Shown here in pieces: positions 1 to 7,806 of a stretch of DNA of 15,196 bases. The notes beneath the pieces are model-generated. The model was not told the DNA's origin. It made no database searches and saw nothing but the letters and a program-made list of their open reading frames with translations. The position numbers were made by a program, and so were the translations under genes. The DNA is taken from positions 1-15,196 of the forward strand of contig JAITWU010000354.1 in the NCBI GenBank assembly GCA_031285115.1, in the 5' to 3' direction. The DNA comes from Azonexus sp. (GTDB lineage Bacteria > Pseudomonadota > Gammaproteobacteria > Burkholderiales > Rhodocyclaceae). Position 1 is the first letter of the stretch, and each line of letters begins with the position of its first letter.

Positions 1-26
1 AACTTCTGCCGCTTACCCCTCCACCA

Positions 27-71
27 CCCGCTACGCGGGCGGTCCCCCTCCCCATTCTGCGAATGGGGAGG
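27..71. repeat. REP-like pair of GC-rich palindromes
   Basis: Two hairpins lie next to each other. The first has arms CCCGC (27-31) and GCGGG (35-39) with a 3-base loop. The second has an 11-bp perfect stem, CCTCCCCATTC (47-57) with GAATGGGGAGG (61-71), and the loop TGC. There is no T-tract after the second stem, so it is not a standard terminator. Paired hairpins in an intergenic region suggest a REP/BIME-like dispersed element; this is inference, since other copies are not visible here. Confidence 0.5.
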
Positions 72-150
72 ATCTGCAAACCTTGGGCTTTGGCAACTAA
101 AACACCCATCATCCAAAGCAGGGGCGACAGCGACCCGTGAACCATCAAAT

Positions 151-168
151 CCCCTCACCCTTGAGGGG
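151..168. repeat. Small GC-rich hairpin
   Basis: CCCCTCA (151-157) and TGAGGGG (162-168) form a perfect 7-bp stem around the loop CCCT. It lies in the same C-rich intergenic tract as the 27-71 pair and may belong to the same family of dispersed elements. A-rich rather than T-rich sequence follows on the + strand, which argues against a terminator in that direction. Confidence 0.4.
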
Positions 169-336
169 GTAAAAGTATGGTCGAGGCGCTTGCCGCAATC
201 TTCCTCCACTTCCCCTCCCGGTGTTCGTCCTGTGGCGAACCGCTCAAATGCTTATTTGTTCCAGCCATCTGAATCGCTCGATTCGCACGATTGATCTGAA
301 GCCGTTAACAGCCCCCGTGCCCCTTTTTCCTAAAAA

Positions 337-387
337 TATTAAAATTAACAAAAATATATTTATATGTAATATTTGTTAATTTTAATA
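337..387. repeat. 16-bp perfect inverted repeat in the AT-rich island
   Basis: TATTAAAATTAACAAA (337-352) is the exact reverse complement of TTTGTTAATTTTAATA (372-387), with 19 bases between. The candidate -35 and -10 elements of the adhesin promoter overlap the arms, so this could be an operator for a dimeric or tetrameric regulator, or a DNA or RNA cruciform. The arms are AT-rich, but a 16-of-16 match at this spacing is more than composition easily explains. Confidence 0.55.
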
Positions 388-395
388 AGCATTTG

Positions 396-411
396 ATTTT
401 TAATTAAAAAT
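396..411. repeat. 16-bp perfect AT palindrome
   Basis: ATTTTTAATTAAAAAT is self-complementary over all 16 bases. It lies 9 bases beyond the larger inverted repeat, in the probable 5' leader of the adhesin mRNA. It could be a second operator half or simply a product of the extreme AT content. Confidence 0.35.
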
Positions 412-566
412 TAAAGCAAGGTGGGTTTTGATGTGAGGTTTTGTGAGCTTTCTTTTTGTCAGGATATGCTACTGTCAAAGAGCATGGTCATATTTCGACT
501 ATTGCCATATTTGTTAGATACAAAAATGACAGTGACATGTAAAAACTGGATGTTTTTGAAGTGCCT

Positions 567-572
567 GAGGAG
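567..572 (+). promoter_or_regulatory. Ribosome binding site fixing the adhesin start at 580
   Basis: GAGGAG sits 7 bases before ATG 580-582. The same frame is open back to a GTG at 421, but that stretch is AT-rich, unlike coding sequence here, and lacks a comparable Shine-Dalgarno. The 580 start also puts the LEPR motif at residue 20, where this leader class usually lies. Confidence 0.8.
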
Positions 573-579
573 CAACAAA

Positions 580-3500
580 ATGAGCCGCATTCAACGTCAA
601 CCTGACTCTCTCGCTTCCCGTCTTCGCCTGATGAAGCTGGAGCCGCGCATGTTGTTTGATGGCGCGGCGGTCGCTGTTGCCGTCGATGCGGCGCACAGCG
701 TCGATAGCGCAGATAGCGCCGATAAAACCGCTCAGACAGCCCCTCCGGCGCCGGTTGAAACGCCCGTTGAAACAGCGCCGTCGGCCAGCGAGCAAAGCGC
801 TGCCCCGGTATCGGCGGATGCCGCTGATACCGCCATTGCCTATTTCGACGTCAGTCAACTCCCGCCGGAATTTCAGGATGCGGCGGCGCTGGCCTCGCAA
901 AATATTCTCGATTTCGCCAAAACCGCCACCAATGAGCAATGGTATGCCCTCTTCAATGGCGGCGAAGCGAGCGATGCCGCCTGGACGGCCCGGCTTGACG
1001 CCCTGCGCAGCAGTTTGCTCGATGGCGGCCTGGTGATTACGGTTGCGGCCATTGACGCCAGCGCCATGCCCGATGCCGTGGCCGCTTTTACGGCCAATGG
1101 GCCGGATGGCGGCATGACCATCTTTATCAATACCGCCTGGACCAATCTGCTCGGCACACAAGACATCGCCCGCGCCCTGACTGAAGAATTCGGTCATGCC
1201 CTCGACTACCAGCTCAATGGCGACCATGACACACCGGGCGATGAAGGCGAAGCCTTTGCCGCCCAGGTGCTCGACTGGGCGGAAACCAGCAGCGCCCTGC
1301 AACGCATCGCGACGGAAAACGACCAGCGGACGATCGAATGGAACGGCCAAAGCTATGCCATCGAGACAGCGGTCTACACCTTTGTTAACTCCTACGAAGT
1401 CCTCATCAGCGATACCGTTTTCGCCGTCAAGGAGCTGAATTCCGCTTCCTTTGATGGAGGTGACCCGCTGGGTGTGGCGACCATCGACGACAGCAATTTC
1501 AACAGCAAATATTTCAGCGGCAACGACGTTTCCGCCATTGGCCTCAACATTGGCGGCACCATGTACTACGGCTGGATCAGCCGCCCGATCAAATCCGGCG
1601 GCATCACGCGGGGCTTTTACTTCTGGACGGACACCGATTTCACCAACCTCGCCATCGCCCAGGCGGATGGCAACACGGATGGCGACAGCAACGCGACGGA
1701 TAACCAGGCCTTCATCCTGGTGGTGGACCAGGCCTGGTTCGACCAGCAGATTGCCAGCGGCAACAACGGGATTGTCGCCGTCGGCACCTCCTCCAACCGC
1801 GTCGACGCTGCGATTAACGCAGAAATCGACAAACAGGCGGCCAACCCGCCGCCGCCGCTCGTTACCACGGGCGCTGACACCGCCGATGGCGCGAATGGCA
1901 GCGTGGCGGCGGTTGAAGGCGTCGATGGCAACGTCGGCGTCAACGCCAGCGGCAACGTGTTAACCAATGACGCCACCGCCAACCCTGGCGCCATGCTGGC
2001 CGTGACCCAGATCAGCGCCAATGGCAGCGACAGCGCCGTCAGCAGCGGAACGCCGGGCGTCATCGCGGGCAAGTACGGCACACTGACGATTGATGCCAGC
2101 GGTCACTACACCTACGCCGTCAACAACACCAACCCGACGGTTGACGCCCTCAATGCGGGCGGCGCGTTGAATGACGTGTTTACCTACACCGTGACCGACA
2201 GCAAGGGCGTGACCGCCAGCACGACCTTGACCATCGTCATCAAAGGCGCGAACGATTCACCCACGGCCAACCCGGACTACAACAGCGCCAAAATCCATCT
2301 GAGCAGCAATGATCCGGGCTACAACGCTTCGGGCAATGTGCTCATCAACGACGCCGATGTTGACAATACCCTTACCGACAAATATGTCGACCTCGGCAGT
2401 CTTGTGGTGACTGGAGTGGTGGATGCGGGAACGGTTGTCGTGCAGCCGGGCACGATCACTATGGCATTTACGACAAATCCGAACGGGAGCGGAATAGGTG
2501 ATTTCGTCGTCTATACCGATGGCACAAACTATCACAAGTTGTATGACGCAAACGGCGTTCTCGTTACCCTGACAAATGCACCCACTGGCAGCATAGCGGC
2601 TACCGTCAGCGGCATTCCCTCCTACTATAAGGACAATTCCGGAAATCCTGTTTACATCAGCCTTTCCGCGAACGCATTCAGCGTTATCGCTAAAAGTAGC
2701 AATAAATTTACTATCACAGGCCAAGGGCCAACAGGGGATGTCGCAGCTTCTAACACTGGTGGAACACCAACGACAATCAGTGCGCCGTCAACAACCGGCT
2801 CGACTACCCTGTCGGGGCTTTCCGGTTTGAGCGGAACCATCACTGAGGGTATGGCCGTCGCTGGCCCCAATGTTCCGGGTGGCACAACGATCAAAACGAT
2901 CAACCGCGATGGCAATGGAGCGATCACCAGCATCGTTCTCAGCCAGCCGTTGACCTCAAACATAACTTCAGGCCACTTTACTTTCACCGCCGTTCCCAAC
3001 GCCAGCAACGAACTTCAAGGCGCGCACGGCAAGCTGCAACTCAATAGTGATGGCAGCTATACCTACACCGCCAACACCAACGATTCCACCTTGTCAGTAG
3101 GGCAATCAGCGGTTGAAGCGTTCAATTACACGATGTATGACAAGGTGAATGGCACAACGAGCAGCAGTACGCTGTACGTCACGGTGTACGGTTCTGGCTC
3201 AAACGACCCGATATTGAAAGACGATGCCGGAACCGCAAAAGAAACGGGTGTCGTACAGGGATCAAACGCCACAGGCAATGTGCTCACGAACGATACCAAC
3301 CTCGGAACAAACCCCTCTGTGGTGTCTTACACGCTCGATGGCAGCACCGCCCCGGCAACAACCGCAGGCATCACCGCCAAATTAGACGGCAAGTACGGCA
3401 CGCTGACGATTGATACGCAGGGCAACTACACCTACACCGTCGACAACGCCAACGCCACGGTAAACAGCCTCCCCGTCGGCAGTTCGCTCACTGAATCCTT

Positions 3501-6500
3501 TACCTACAAAGTCACCAACACGGCAGGCGGCACATCTTTTGCCCACCTCACCATCACCATCAACGGTGAGAATGATGCGCCGGTAGCCGTTGCCGACACC
3601 GCCGCCGTGGCCAAAGCCGGGGCGCATTCCGCCAGTGGCTCGGTGCTCGTCAACGATTCGGATGTCGATAAAGGCGACACGCTGACGGTTGTCAATGTTG
3701 GCGCGGGCACGGCTACCGACAAGGCGGCAGGCGCGTCCGTCAACGGCAAGTATGGCACGCTCACCATCAATGCCGATGGCAGCTACAAATACGTGCTCGA
3801 TACCAGCCGCGCCATGACCCAACAACTGGGCGCGGGGCAAACCGATAACGAAAAATTCACCTACATGGTGAGCGATGGCAAAGGCGGCACGACTACCGCC
3901 ACGCTCACCATTGCGATCACTGGCGCAAACAGCCCGCCGACCAACCTGTTCAACGGGCAATCTTTCAGCGATACCGAAACCACCACGGTGACCACCACCG
4001 AAGGCACGCCGATTCAATTTACCGGCGACAAAACCATTTCGGTGGTTGATGAGAACGACAATCTAAAGACCATTGTGCTGGCGGTTGATAGCGGCATATT
4101 GTCAGTCGATACAAGCAATCTCAATGGCGTAACGGTCGTTGGCAATAACTCCAGCAACCTCACGATTACCATTGACGGCGGCTCACAGGATGACCTCAAC
4201 GCCGTTCTGGCAACGCTCACCTACACACCAACATCCGGCTTTTACGGCTCTGATTTTCTGACCATCGCCAGCAGGGATGGCGATAGCGCAGACGATCCAT
4301 TGAGCAGGACCTGGGATAGCGATGGCATCGCCATTGTCATCCCCATGATTACCGAAACCACGGTGAACGAATCGGTACTCAGCGCAGGTTCCGGCGGCGA
4401 TGTCGCCACAGGCAAGGTCACGATTCCCGCCGGGCAGGCGCTGCCAACGGGCAATCCGCAAACCGGCGATTTGCGCGATGCCCTGAATGCAATAGTGGGC
4501 GAGTGGAGCGTTGATAGCGAGGGCAACTTCACCGTCACGCTCACAAAAGCCTCCAGCACGAATACCGCCCAGTTCACCTACACCACCATAGATACTTTTG
4601 GCAACGCTATTGACAACATCATCAAAGTCGAAATCACCGACGATGCACCCATCGCCCAGGCCGACACCAACACCGTCGCCGTGAACACCAGTGTGGCAGG
4701 CAACGTCCTCACCGACGGCACAGCCGACATCTTCGGCGCCGATGGCGCCAAATCGACCGGCGGCGTCGTCGGCGTTCGCGCCGCCGGGGCCGATACCTCA
4801 AGCGAAGTCACTTCCGGCGTCGGCAATGTCATCAACGGCATCTACGGCACCCTCACACTCGCCGCCAGCGGCGCTTACAACTATGTCGCCAACGCGAGCG
4901 TCGCGGCGGCATCGCAGACCGACACCTTCGTCTACACCATCGAAGACGCCGACGGCAGCCGCTCGACAACGACACTGACGGTGACGGTCACGGATAACAG
5001 CCAGCTTGTCGATAAACTGCCGACGGTGGAGGCTGGTCAAGCGGCGCAGAGCGATGTCGGTTTGTCCAGTCAGGCGGCGAGCACGGGCAGTCTCAAATTT
5101 GACTTTGGCGGCGACGGCCCCAATGCCGTGACGCCGGTGAGCTTCAGCTACGACGGCGGCTTGGGCGCTGCGACGCAGACGACGGATGGCAATGGCAACA
5201 CCGTCTTTACGGCAGACAACTGGACGCTGACGATTGATACTACCACCGGCGCTTACAGTTTCCAGCAAACCGGGGCCTATCAGCATGGCGCGGGCGCGAG
5301 CAACGCCAGCGGCCAGGTGACCGTGACCCTGACTGACGGTAATGGCAGTCAGGCAAGCAGTGTTTTGACACTGACCATCACCGATGACGTACCGACGATC
5401 AGTGTTGGCAGCACCCTGAATGTTGCCTCGGGTGGCGTAAGCGGCCCGGGCAATCTGTCGTTTGATTTTGGCGCGGACGCAGGTACGGGCGCGACGCTGA
5501 CGGTCAATGGCAACGCCTTCACGCTGCCGACATCGGGCACCACTGACATCACGGGCAATCATGGCGTATTGAAGGTGGATGCGACTGGTAGCTACAGCTA
5601 CACCGCCCATGCCAACACCAGCGGTCAGACAGACACCTTTACGTTTGTGATCACCGACGCGGACGGCGACACGCAGACAGCGACGCTGACGGTCACCATC
5701 ACGGCGGCGGGCGGGCCGGGCGCAATCTCGAACCTTGAAGTGAACGAACATGGCTTGGGCGATGCCGCCGACACAGGAGAAACCGCCGAAATCACCCTGC
5801 CTTCCGGCTTCACCTATGAGGGCGTCAAAACCAATGGAACTTACGGCACGGTTTTAGAGATTGGCGGCAAACTGGTCTATACCCTGACCAGCGCCTACAC
5901 GCACCCAAGCGGCAATGGGGCCAACAAAGCGGTCGATGGAGACACGGTTGTATTGACCGTCAAAGACAGTGGCGGCAACAGCTTTGATCTGACGGTGAAG
6001 GTCAACATCACCGATGACGTACCGACGATCAGTGTTGGCAGCGCCCTGAATGTTGCCTCGGGTGGCGTAAGCGGCCCGGGCAATCTGTCGTTTGATTTTG
6101 GCGCGGACGCAGGTACGGACGCGACGCTGACGGTCAATGGCGCCGACTTCACGCTGCCAGCATCGGGCACCACGGACATCACGGGCAATCATGGCGTATT
6201 GAAGGTCGATGCGACTGGCAACTACAGCTATACCGCCCATGCCAACACCAGCGGTCAGACAGACACCTTTACGTTTGTGATCACAGACGCAGACGGCGAC
6301 ACGCAGACAGCGACGCTGACAGTCAATATGAATCAACTGGCGACTTTCGGCGGCAAGAGTACGGGCAGCGTGACGGAAGACAGCGGTGACTACACAGCGA
6401 CGGGCAAAGTGGATGTTACGGATAGTGATTCATCGACGGACATCACTCCCCAGACCAATGAGGCCGGGACATACGGTAGCTTCAGCATCGACAAGGATGG

Positions 6501-7716
6501 CAAGTGGACGTACACCGCCGATAACGCCTTGCTGCAACCCTTGAGCGTCACGGCAGAAACTACGGAAATTTTCACGATCCAAAGCGCCGATGGCACGAGG
6601 CACGACATCGTGATCACGCTAAACGGTGTCAATGACGCGCCTGCCTTTGACGGCGACTTGACCGGCAGCGTGACGGAAGACAGCGGTGTCTACACAGCGA
6701 CGGGCAAAGTGGATGTGACGGATAGTGATTCATCGACGGACATCACTCCCCAGACCAATGTGGTTGGGACATACGGTAGTTTCAGCATCGACAAGGACGG
6801 CAAGTGGACGTACACCGCCGATAACGCAAAGCTGCAATCCCTGAGCGTTACGGCAGAAACCACGGAGACTTTCACGATCCAGAGCGCCGATGGCACGATG
6901 CACGACATTGTCATTACCTTGAATGGCGTCAAGGAGGTGGTGGAGGACGACAAGGCGACGCCCCCCGTTCCGCCGCCGCCGAGTTTGCCGGTTGCCGCGC
7001 CTGTCTTCACGACTCCTGCGACTACCGTCACTGACATTGCTGCGGTTAACAGCGGCGCGGGTTCGGTGGAGTCGGCCAGCAGCCAGCCGGGGACGATTGG
7101 CGCTATTTCGCCAAGCCTGCATGTGCTCGTCGCGGTGTCGGAAGTCCAGGAGTTGAGCAGTGGCGCGGCTCCCGCTGCGGATGGCGCAGGTTTTTCGTCT
7201 GTGGGCGCGGGGTTGGCGATAGATCCTTCCCTGCATGTGTTGCCTGCGGTGCACGAGGTGGCGCTCAACGGCAGCCAGAGTTTCCGGCATGTGTTTGACG
7301 CCAATGAATCTTTCCTGCGCTCTGCTGATGACGATTTTGACAGTGATCGTCCGGCGTCGCCGCGAGCGGCTGATTTCCCGGACCAGGCCGACGCTGCCGC
7401 CAATAACGCCCCTGCCGCCGCGCCCGCGACGGCGGAGGCCGCCGGGAACGCGGCTCAGAAGGCGGCAGTGAGCGGTGATCTCCCGCCCTCCGATGAACTG
7501 GAAGATCTCAAGGATGTGGCGGATCAGGCGCTGTCTCCGGCGCCAGCCCGTAGCGCATCCGCCGTTGAGATCGTTCGCCGGTCAGACATTGTCGTCCAGT
7601 TGCAGCGCCTCTCGCATCATCGCAGCGCGGCGGCGCAAGCCAGGGCGCTGGCGCAACAACTGGCGGCGTTCGGCCCCGGCCCCCTGCCAGGCGAGCGGCA
7701 CGGGGCGCGGGGGTAG
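580..7716 (+). CDS. Giant LEPR-XLL, VCBS/cadherin-repeat adhesin-like protein
   Basis: A 2378-residue repetitive surface or exported protein, probably an adhesin or biofilm matrix protein. Residues 20-29 read LEPRMLFDGA after an Arg-rich stretch, the LEPR-XLL leader known from very large repetitive proteobacterial proteins; no ordinary Sec signal peptide is visible. An Ala/Pro/Thr linker follows (about 30-90), then a module (about 85-235) with a metalloprotease-like EEFGHALD (202-209) and a later GDEGEAFA. Next come VCBS-type repeats (about 445-560, 561-878 with an insertion, 879-1001, 1002-1118, 1357-1475), a cadherin-like unit (1119-1255), T1SS-143-like units (1256-1356, 1476-1604), two near-identical units (about 1600-1710, 1810-1920) and a last tandem pair (about 1925-2118). 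The tail is Pro/Ala-rich with SLHVL-x-AV-x-EV at 2179-2189 and 2217-2227. RTX nonapeptides and LPXTG are absent. The export operon downstream is its likely secretion machinery. Ligand and exact function are unknown. Confidence 0.9.
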   Translation: MSRIQRQPDSLASRLRLMKLEPRMLFDGAAVAVAVDAAHSVDSADSADKTAQTAPPAPVETPVETAPSASEQSAAPVSADAADTAIAYFDVSQLPPEFQDAAALASQNILDFAKTATNEQWYALFNGGEASDAAWTARLDALRSSLLDGGLVITVAAIDASAMPDAVAAFTANGPDGGMTIFINTAWTNLLGTQDIARALTEEFGHALDYQLNGDHDTPGDEGEAFAAQVLDWAETSSALQRIATENDQRTIEWNGQSYAIETAVYTFVNSYEVLISDTVFAVKELNSASFDGGDPLGVATIDDSNFNSKYFSGNDVSAIGLNIGGTMYYGWISRPIKSGGITRGFYFWTDTDFTNLAIAQADGNTDGDSNATDNQAFILVVDQAWFDQQIASGNNGIVAVGTSSNRVDAAINAEIDKQAANPPPPLVTTGADTADGANGSVAAVEGVDGNVGVNASGNVLTNDATANPGAMLAVTQISANGSDSAVSSGTPGVIAGKYGTLTIDASGHYTYAVNNTNPTVDALNAGGALNDVFTYTVTDSKGVTASTTLTIVIKGANDSPTANPDYNSAKIHLSSNDPGYNASGNVLINDADVDNTLTDKYVDLGSLVVTGVVDAGTVVVQPGTITMAFTTNPNGSGIGDFVVYTDGTNYHKLYDANGVLVTLTNAPTGSIAATVSGIPSYYKDNSGNPVYISLSANAFSVIAKSSNKFTITGQGPTGDVAASNTGGTPTTISAPSTTGSTTLSGLSGLSGTITEGMAVAGPNVPGGTTIKTINRDGNGAITSIVLSQPLTSNITSGHFTFTAVPNASNELQGAHGKLQLNSDGSYTYTANTNDSTLSVGQSAVEAFNYTMYDKVNGTTSSSTLYVTVYGSGSNDPILKDDAGTAKETGVVQGSNATGNVLTNDTNLGTNPSVVSYTLDGSTAPATTAGITAKLDGKYGTLTIDTQGNYTYTVDNANATVNSLPVGSSLTESFTYKVTNTAGGTSFAHLTITINGENDAPVAVADTAAVAKAGAHSASGSVLVNDSDVDKGDTLTVVNVGAGTATDKAAGASVNGKYGTLTINADGSYKYVLDTSRAMTQQLGAGQTDNEKFTYMVSDGKGGTTTATLTIAITGANSPPTNLFNGQSFSDTETTTVTTTEGTPIQFTGDKTISVVDENDNLKTIVLAVDSGILSVDTSNLNGVTVVGNNSSNLTITIDGGSQDDLNAVLATLTYTPTSGFYGSDFLTIASRDGDSADDPLSRTWDSDGIAIVIPMITETTVNESVLSAGSGGDVATGKVTIPAGQALPTGNPQTGDLRDALNAIVGEWSVDSEGNFTVTLTKASSTNTAQFTYTTIDTFGNAIDNIIKVEITDDAPIAQADTNTVAVNTSVAGNVLTDGTADIFGADGAKSTGGVVGVRAAGADTSSEVTSGVGNVINGIYGTLTLAASGAYNYVANASVAAASQTDTFVYTIEDADGSRSTTTLTVTVTDNSQLVDKLPTVEAGQAAQSDVGLSSQAASTGSLKFDFGGDGPNAVTPVSFSYDGGLGAATQTTDGNGNTVFTADNWTLTIDTTTGAYSFQQTGAYQHGAGASNASGQVTVTLTDGNGSQASSVLTLTITDDVPTISVGSTLNVASGGVSGPGNLSFDFGADAGTGATLTVNGNAFTLPTSGTTDITGNHGVLKVDATGSYSYTAHANTSGQTDTFTFVITDADGDTQTATLTVTITAAGGPGAISNLEVNEHGLGDAADTGETAEITLPSGFTYEGVKTNGTYGTVLEIGGKLVYTLTSAYTHPSGNGANKAVDGDTVVLTVKDSGGNSFDLTVKVNITDDVPTISVGSALNVASGGVSGPGNLSFDFGADAGTDATLTVNGADFTLPASGTTDITGNHGVLKVDATGNYSYTAHANTSGQTDTFTFVITDADGDTQTATLTVNMNQLATFGGKSTGSVTEDSGDYTATGKVDVTDSDSSTDITPQTNEAGTYGSFSIDKDGKWTYTADNALLQPLSVTAETTEIFTIQSADGTRHDIVITLNGVNDAPAFDGDLTGSVTEDSGVYTATGKVDVTDSDSSTDITPQTNVVGTYGSFSIDKDGKWTYTADNAKLQSLSVTAETTETFTIQSADGTMHDIVITLNGVKEVVEDDKATPPVPPPPSLPVAAPVFTTPATTVTDIAAVNSGAGSVESASSQPGTIGAISPSLHVLVAVSEVQELSSGAAPAADGAGFSSVGAGLAIDPSLHVLPAVHEVALNGSQSFRHVFDANESFLRSADDDFDSDRPASPRAADFPDQADAAANNAPAAAPATAEAAGNAAQKAAVSGDLPPSDELEDLKDVADQALSPAPARSASAVEIVRRSDIVVQLQRLSHHRSAAAQARALAQQLAAFGPGPLPGERHGARG
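5376..5695 (+). repeat. Direct repeat A, copy 1 (in adhesin gene)
   Basis: About 320 bases match the copy at 6006-6325 at a constant offset of 630 bases, with only scattered substitutions and no indels. It encodes a beta-sandwich unit starting TISVGS and ending in a DADGDTQTATLTV-type strand. The conservation at DNA level implies recent duplication or gene conversion. Confidence 0.9.
6006..6325 (+). repeat. Direct repeat A, copy 2 (in adhesin gene)
   Basis: Second copy of the unit at 5376-5695. The two flank a different unit of about 100 residues (about 5700-6005) that resembles a T1SS-143-type domain, so recombination between copies would delete or duplicate exactly 630 bases and keep the reading frame. 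Confidence 0.9.
6361..6632 (+). repeat. Tandem repeat C, copy 1 (in adhesin gene)
   Basis: This 300-base-period unit encodes a VCBS-like domain beginning TGSVTEDSG and ending DIVITLNGV. It is nearly identical in DNA to the next unit, with differences concentrated at a few codons. Confidence 0.9.
6661..6932 (+). repeat. Tandem repeat C, copy 2 (in adhesin gene)
   Basis: Second copy of the 300-base unit at 6361-6632 and the last folded repeat before the Pro-rich linker and C-terminal tail. The 300-base period keeps frame, so copy number could vary between strains. Confidence 0.9.
7114..7260 (+). other. Duplicated SLHVL-x-AV-x-EV motif in the adhesin tail
   Basis: The C-terminal tail carries SLHVLVAVSEV (7114-7146, residues 2179-2189) and SLHVLPAVHEV (7228-7260, residues 2217-2227), 38 residues apart, each preceded by a Gly/Ala-rich, turn-like stretch. 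The sequence around them is otherwise of low complexity, so these short conserved blocks stand out as a possible recognition or export element. Function is unknown. Confidence 0.7.
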
Positions 7717-7728
7717 GCGTTTTTTCAC

Positions 7729-7786
7729 CCCGGTTTTCTTCCGCCTGCGGGGGAAGAAAATCGGGAAGTTTGATTTGTTTTTGTAA
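7729..7786 (+). terminator. Strong hairpin with T-rich tail after the adhesin gene
   Basis: 7729-7742 pairs with 7752-7765 over 14 bp with one G-T pair (CCCGGTTTTCTTCC with GGAAGAAAATCGGG); the 9-base loop may close by two more pairs. A T-rich stretch follows (7769-7783), as in intrinsic terminators. It starts 12 bases after the adhesin stop at 7714-7716. It probably ends most adhesin transcripts or weakens read-through into the export genes. Confidence 0.65.
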
Positions 7787-7802
7787 CCACTGTATTTATA
7801 TT
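7775..7802 (+). promoter_or_regulatory. Possible weak promoter before the export operon
   Basis: TTGTTT (7775-7780, three of six) and TATATT (7797-7802, five of six) are 16 bases apart in an AT-rich spacer. The predicted start of transcription would fall at or just after ATG 7807, giving a leaderless message. No clear Shine-Dalgarno precedes that ATG, which is compatible with leaderless translation but also with read-through from upstream. Weak evidence. Confidence 0.25.
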
Positions 7803-7806
7803 AAAT

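Larger units (their letters stand above)
1..324. other. Non-coding GC-rich intergenic segment
   Basis: I see no credible gene here: reading frames are short and none has a ribosome binding site or a recognisable product. The stretch is rich in C-runs on the + strand and carries at least three palindromes, listed separately at 27-39, 47-71 and 151-168. Such clustered GC-rich palindromes are typical of dispersed extragenic (REP-like) repeats, but repetition elsewhere in the genome cannot be seen from this window. The gene to the left is outside the window. Confidence 0.6.
325..420 (+). promoter_or_regulatory. AT-rich promoter/regulatory island upstream of the adhesin
   Basis: About 95 bases are almost pure A/T, in sharp contrast with the GC-rich genes around them. 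A possible sigma70 pair is TTAACA (345-350, five of six matches to TTGACA) with TAATAT (367-372) or AATATT (368-373), each four of six; this is a weak assignment. If correct, the transcript would carry a leader of about 200 bases before the start codon at 580. Such AT-rich islands are typical binding sites of H-NS/MvaT-type silencers and often control large adhesin genes (established knowledge); binding here is inference. Confidence 0.5.

Noticed and set aside
421..579. In-frame extension of the adhesin to a GTG at 421
   Set aside because: The stretch is AT-rich with unusual codons, has no good ribosome binding site, and would put the LEPR motif at about residue 73; ATG 580 has GAGGAG at ideal spacing.
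4798..5751. Antisense open frame of about 317 codons inside the adhesin gene
   Set aside because: Its Arg-rich, repeated product follows the DNA repeats of the adhesin and shows no family resemblance, so it is a shadow of the real gene.
5376..6932. CRISPR-like periodic repeats
   Set aside because: The repeats are about 300 bases long, in frame and encode protein domains; there are no short repeats with unique spacers.
580..7716. RTX-type type 1 secretion substrate
   Set aside because: No GGxGxDxUx nonapeptide repeats were found anywhere in the protein; the acidic DADGDT-like stretches are part of VCBS-type beta domains.
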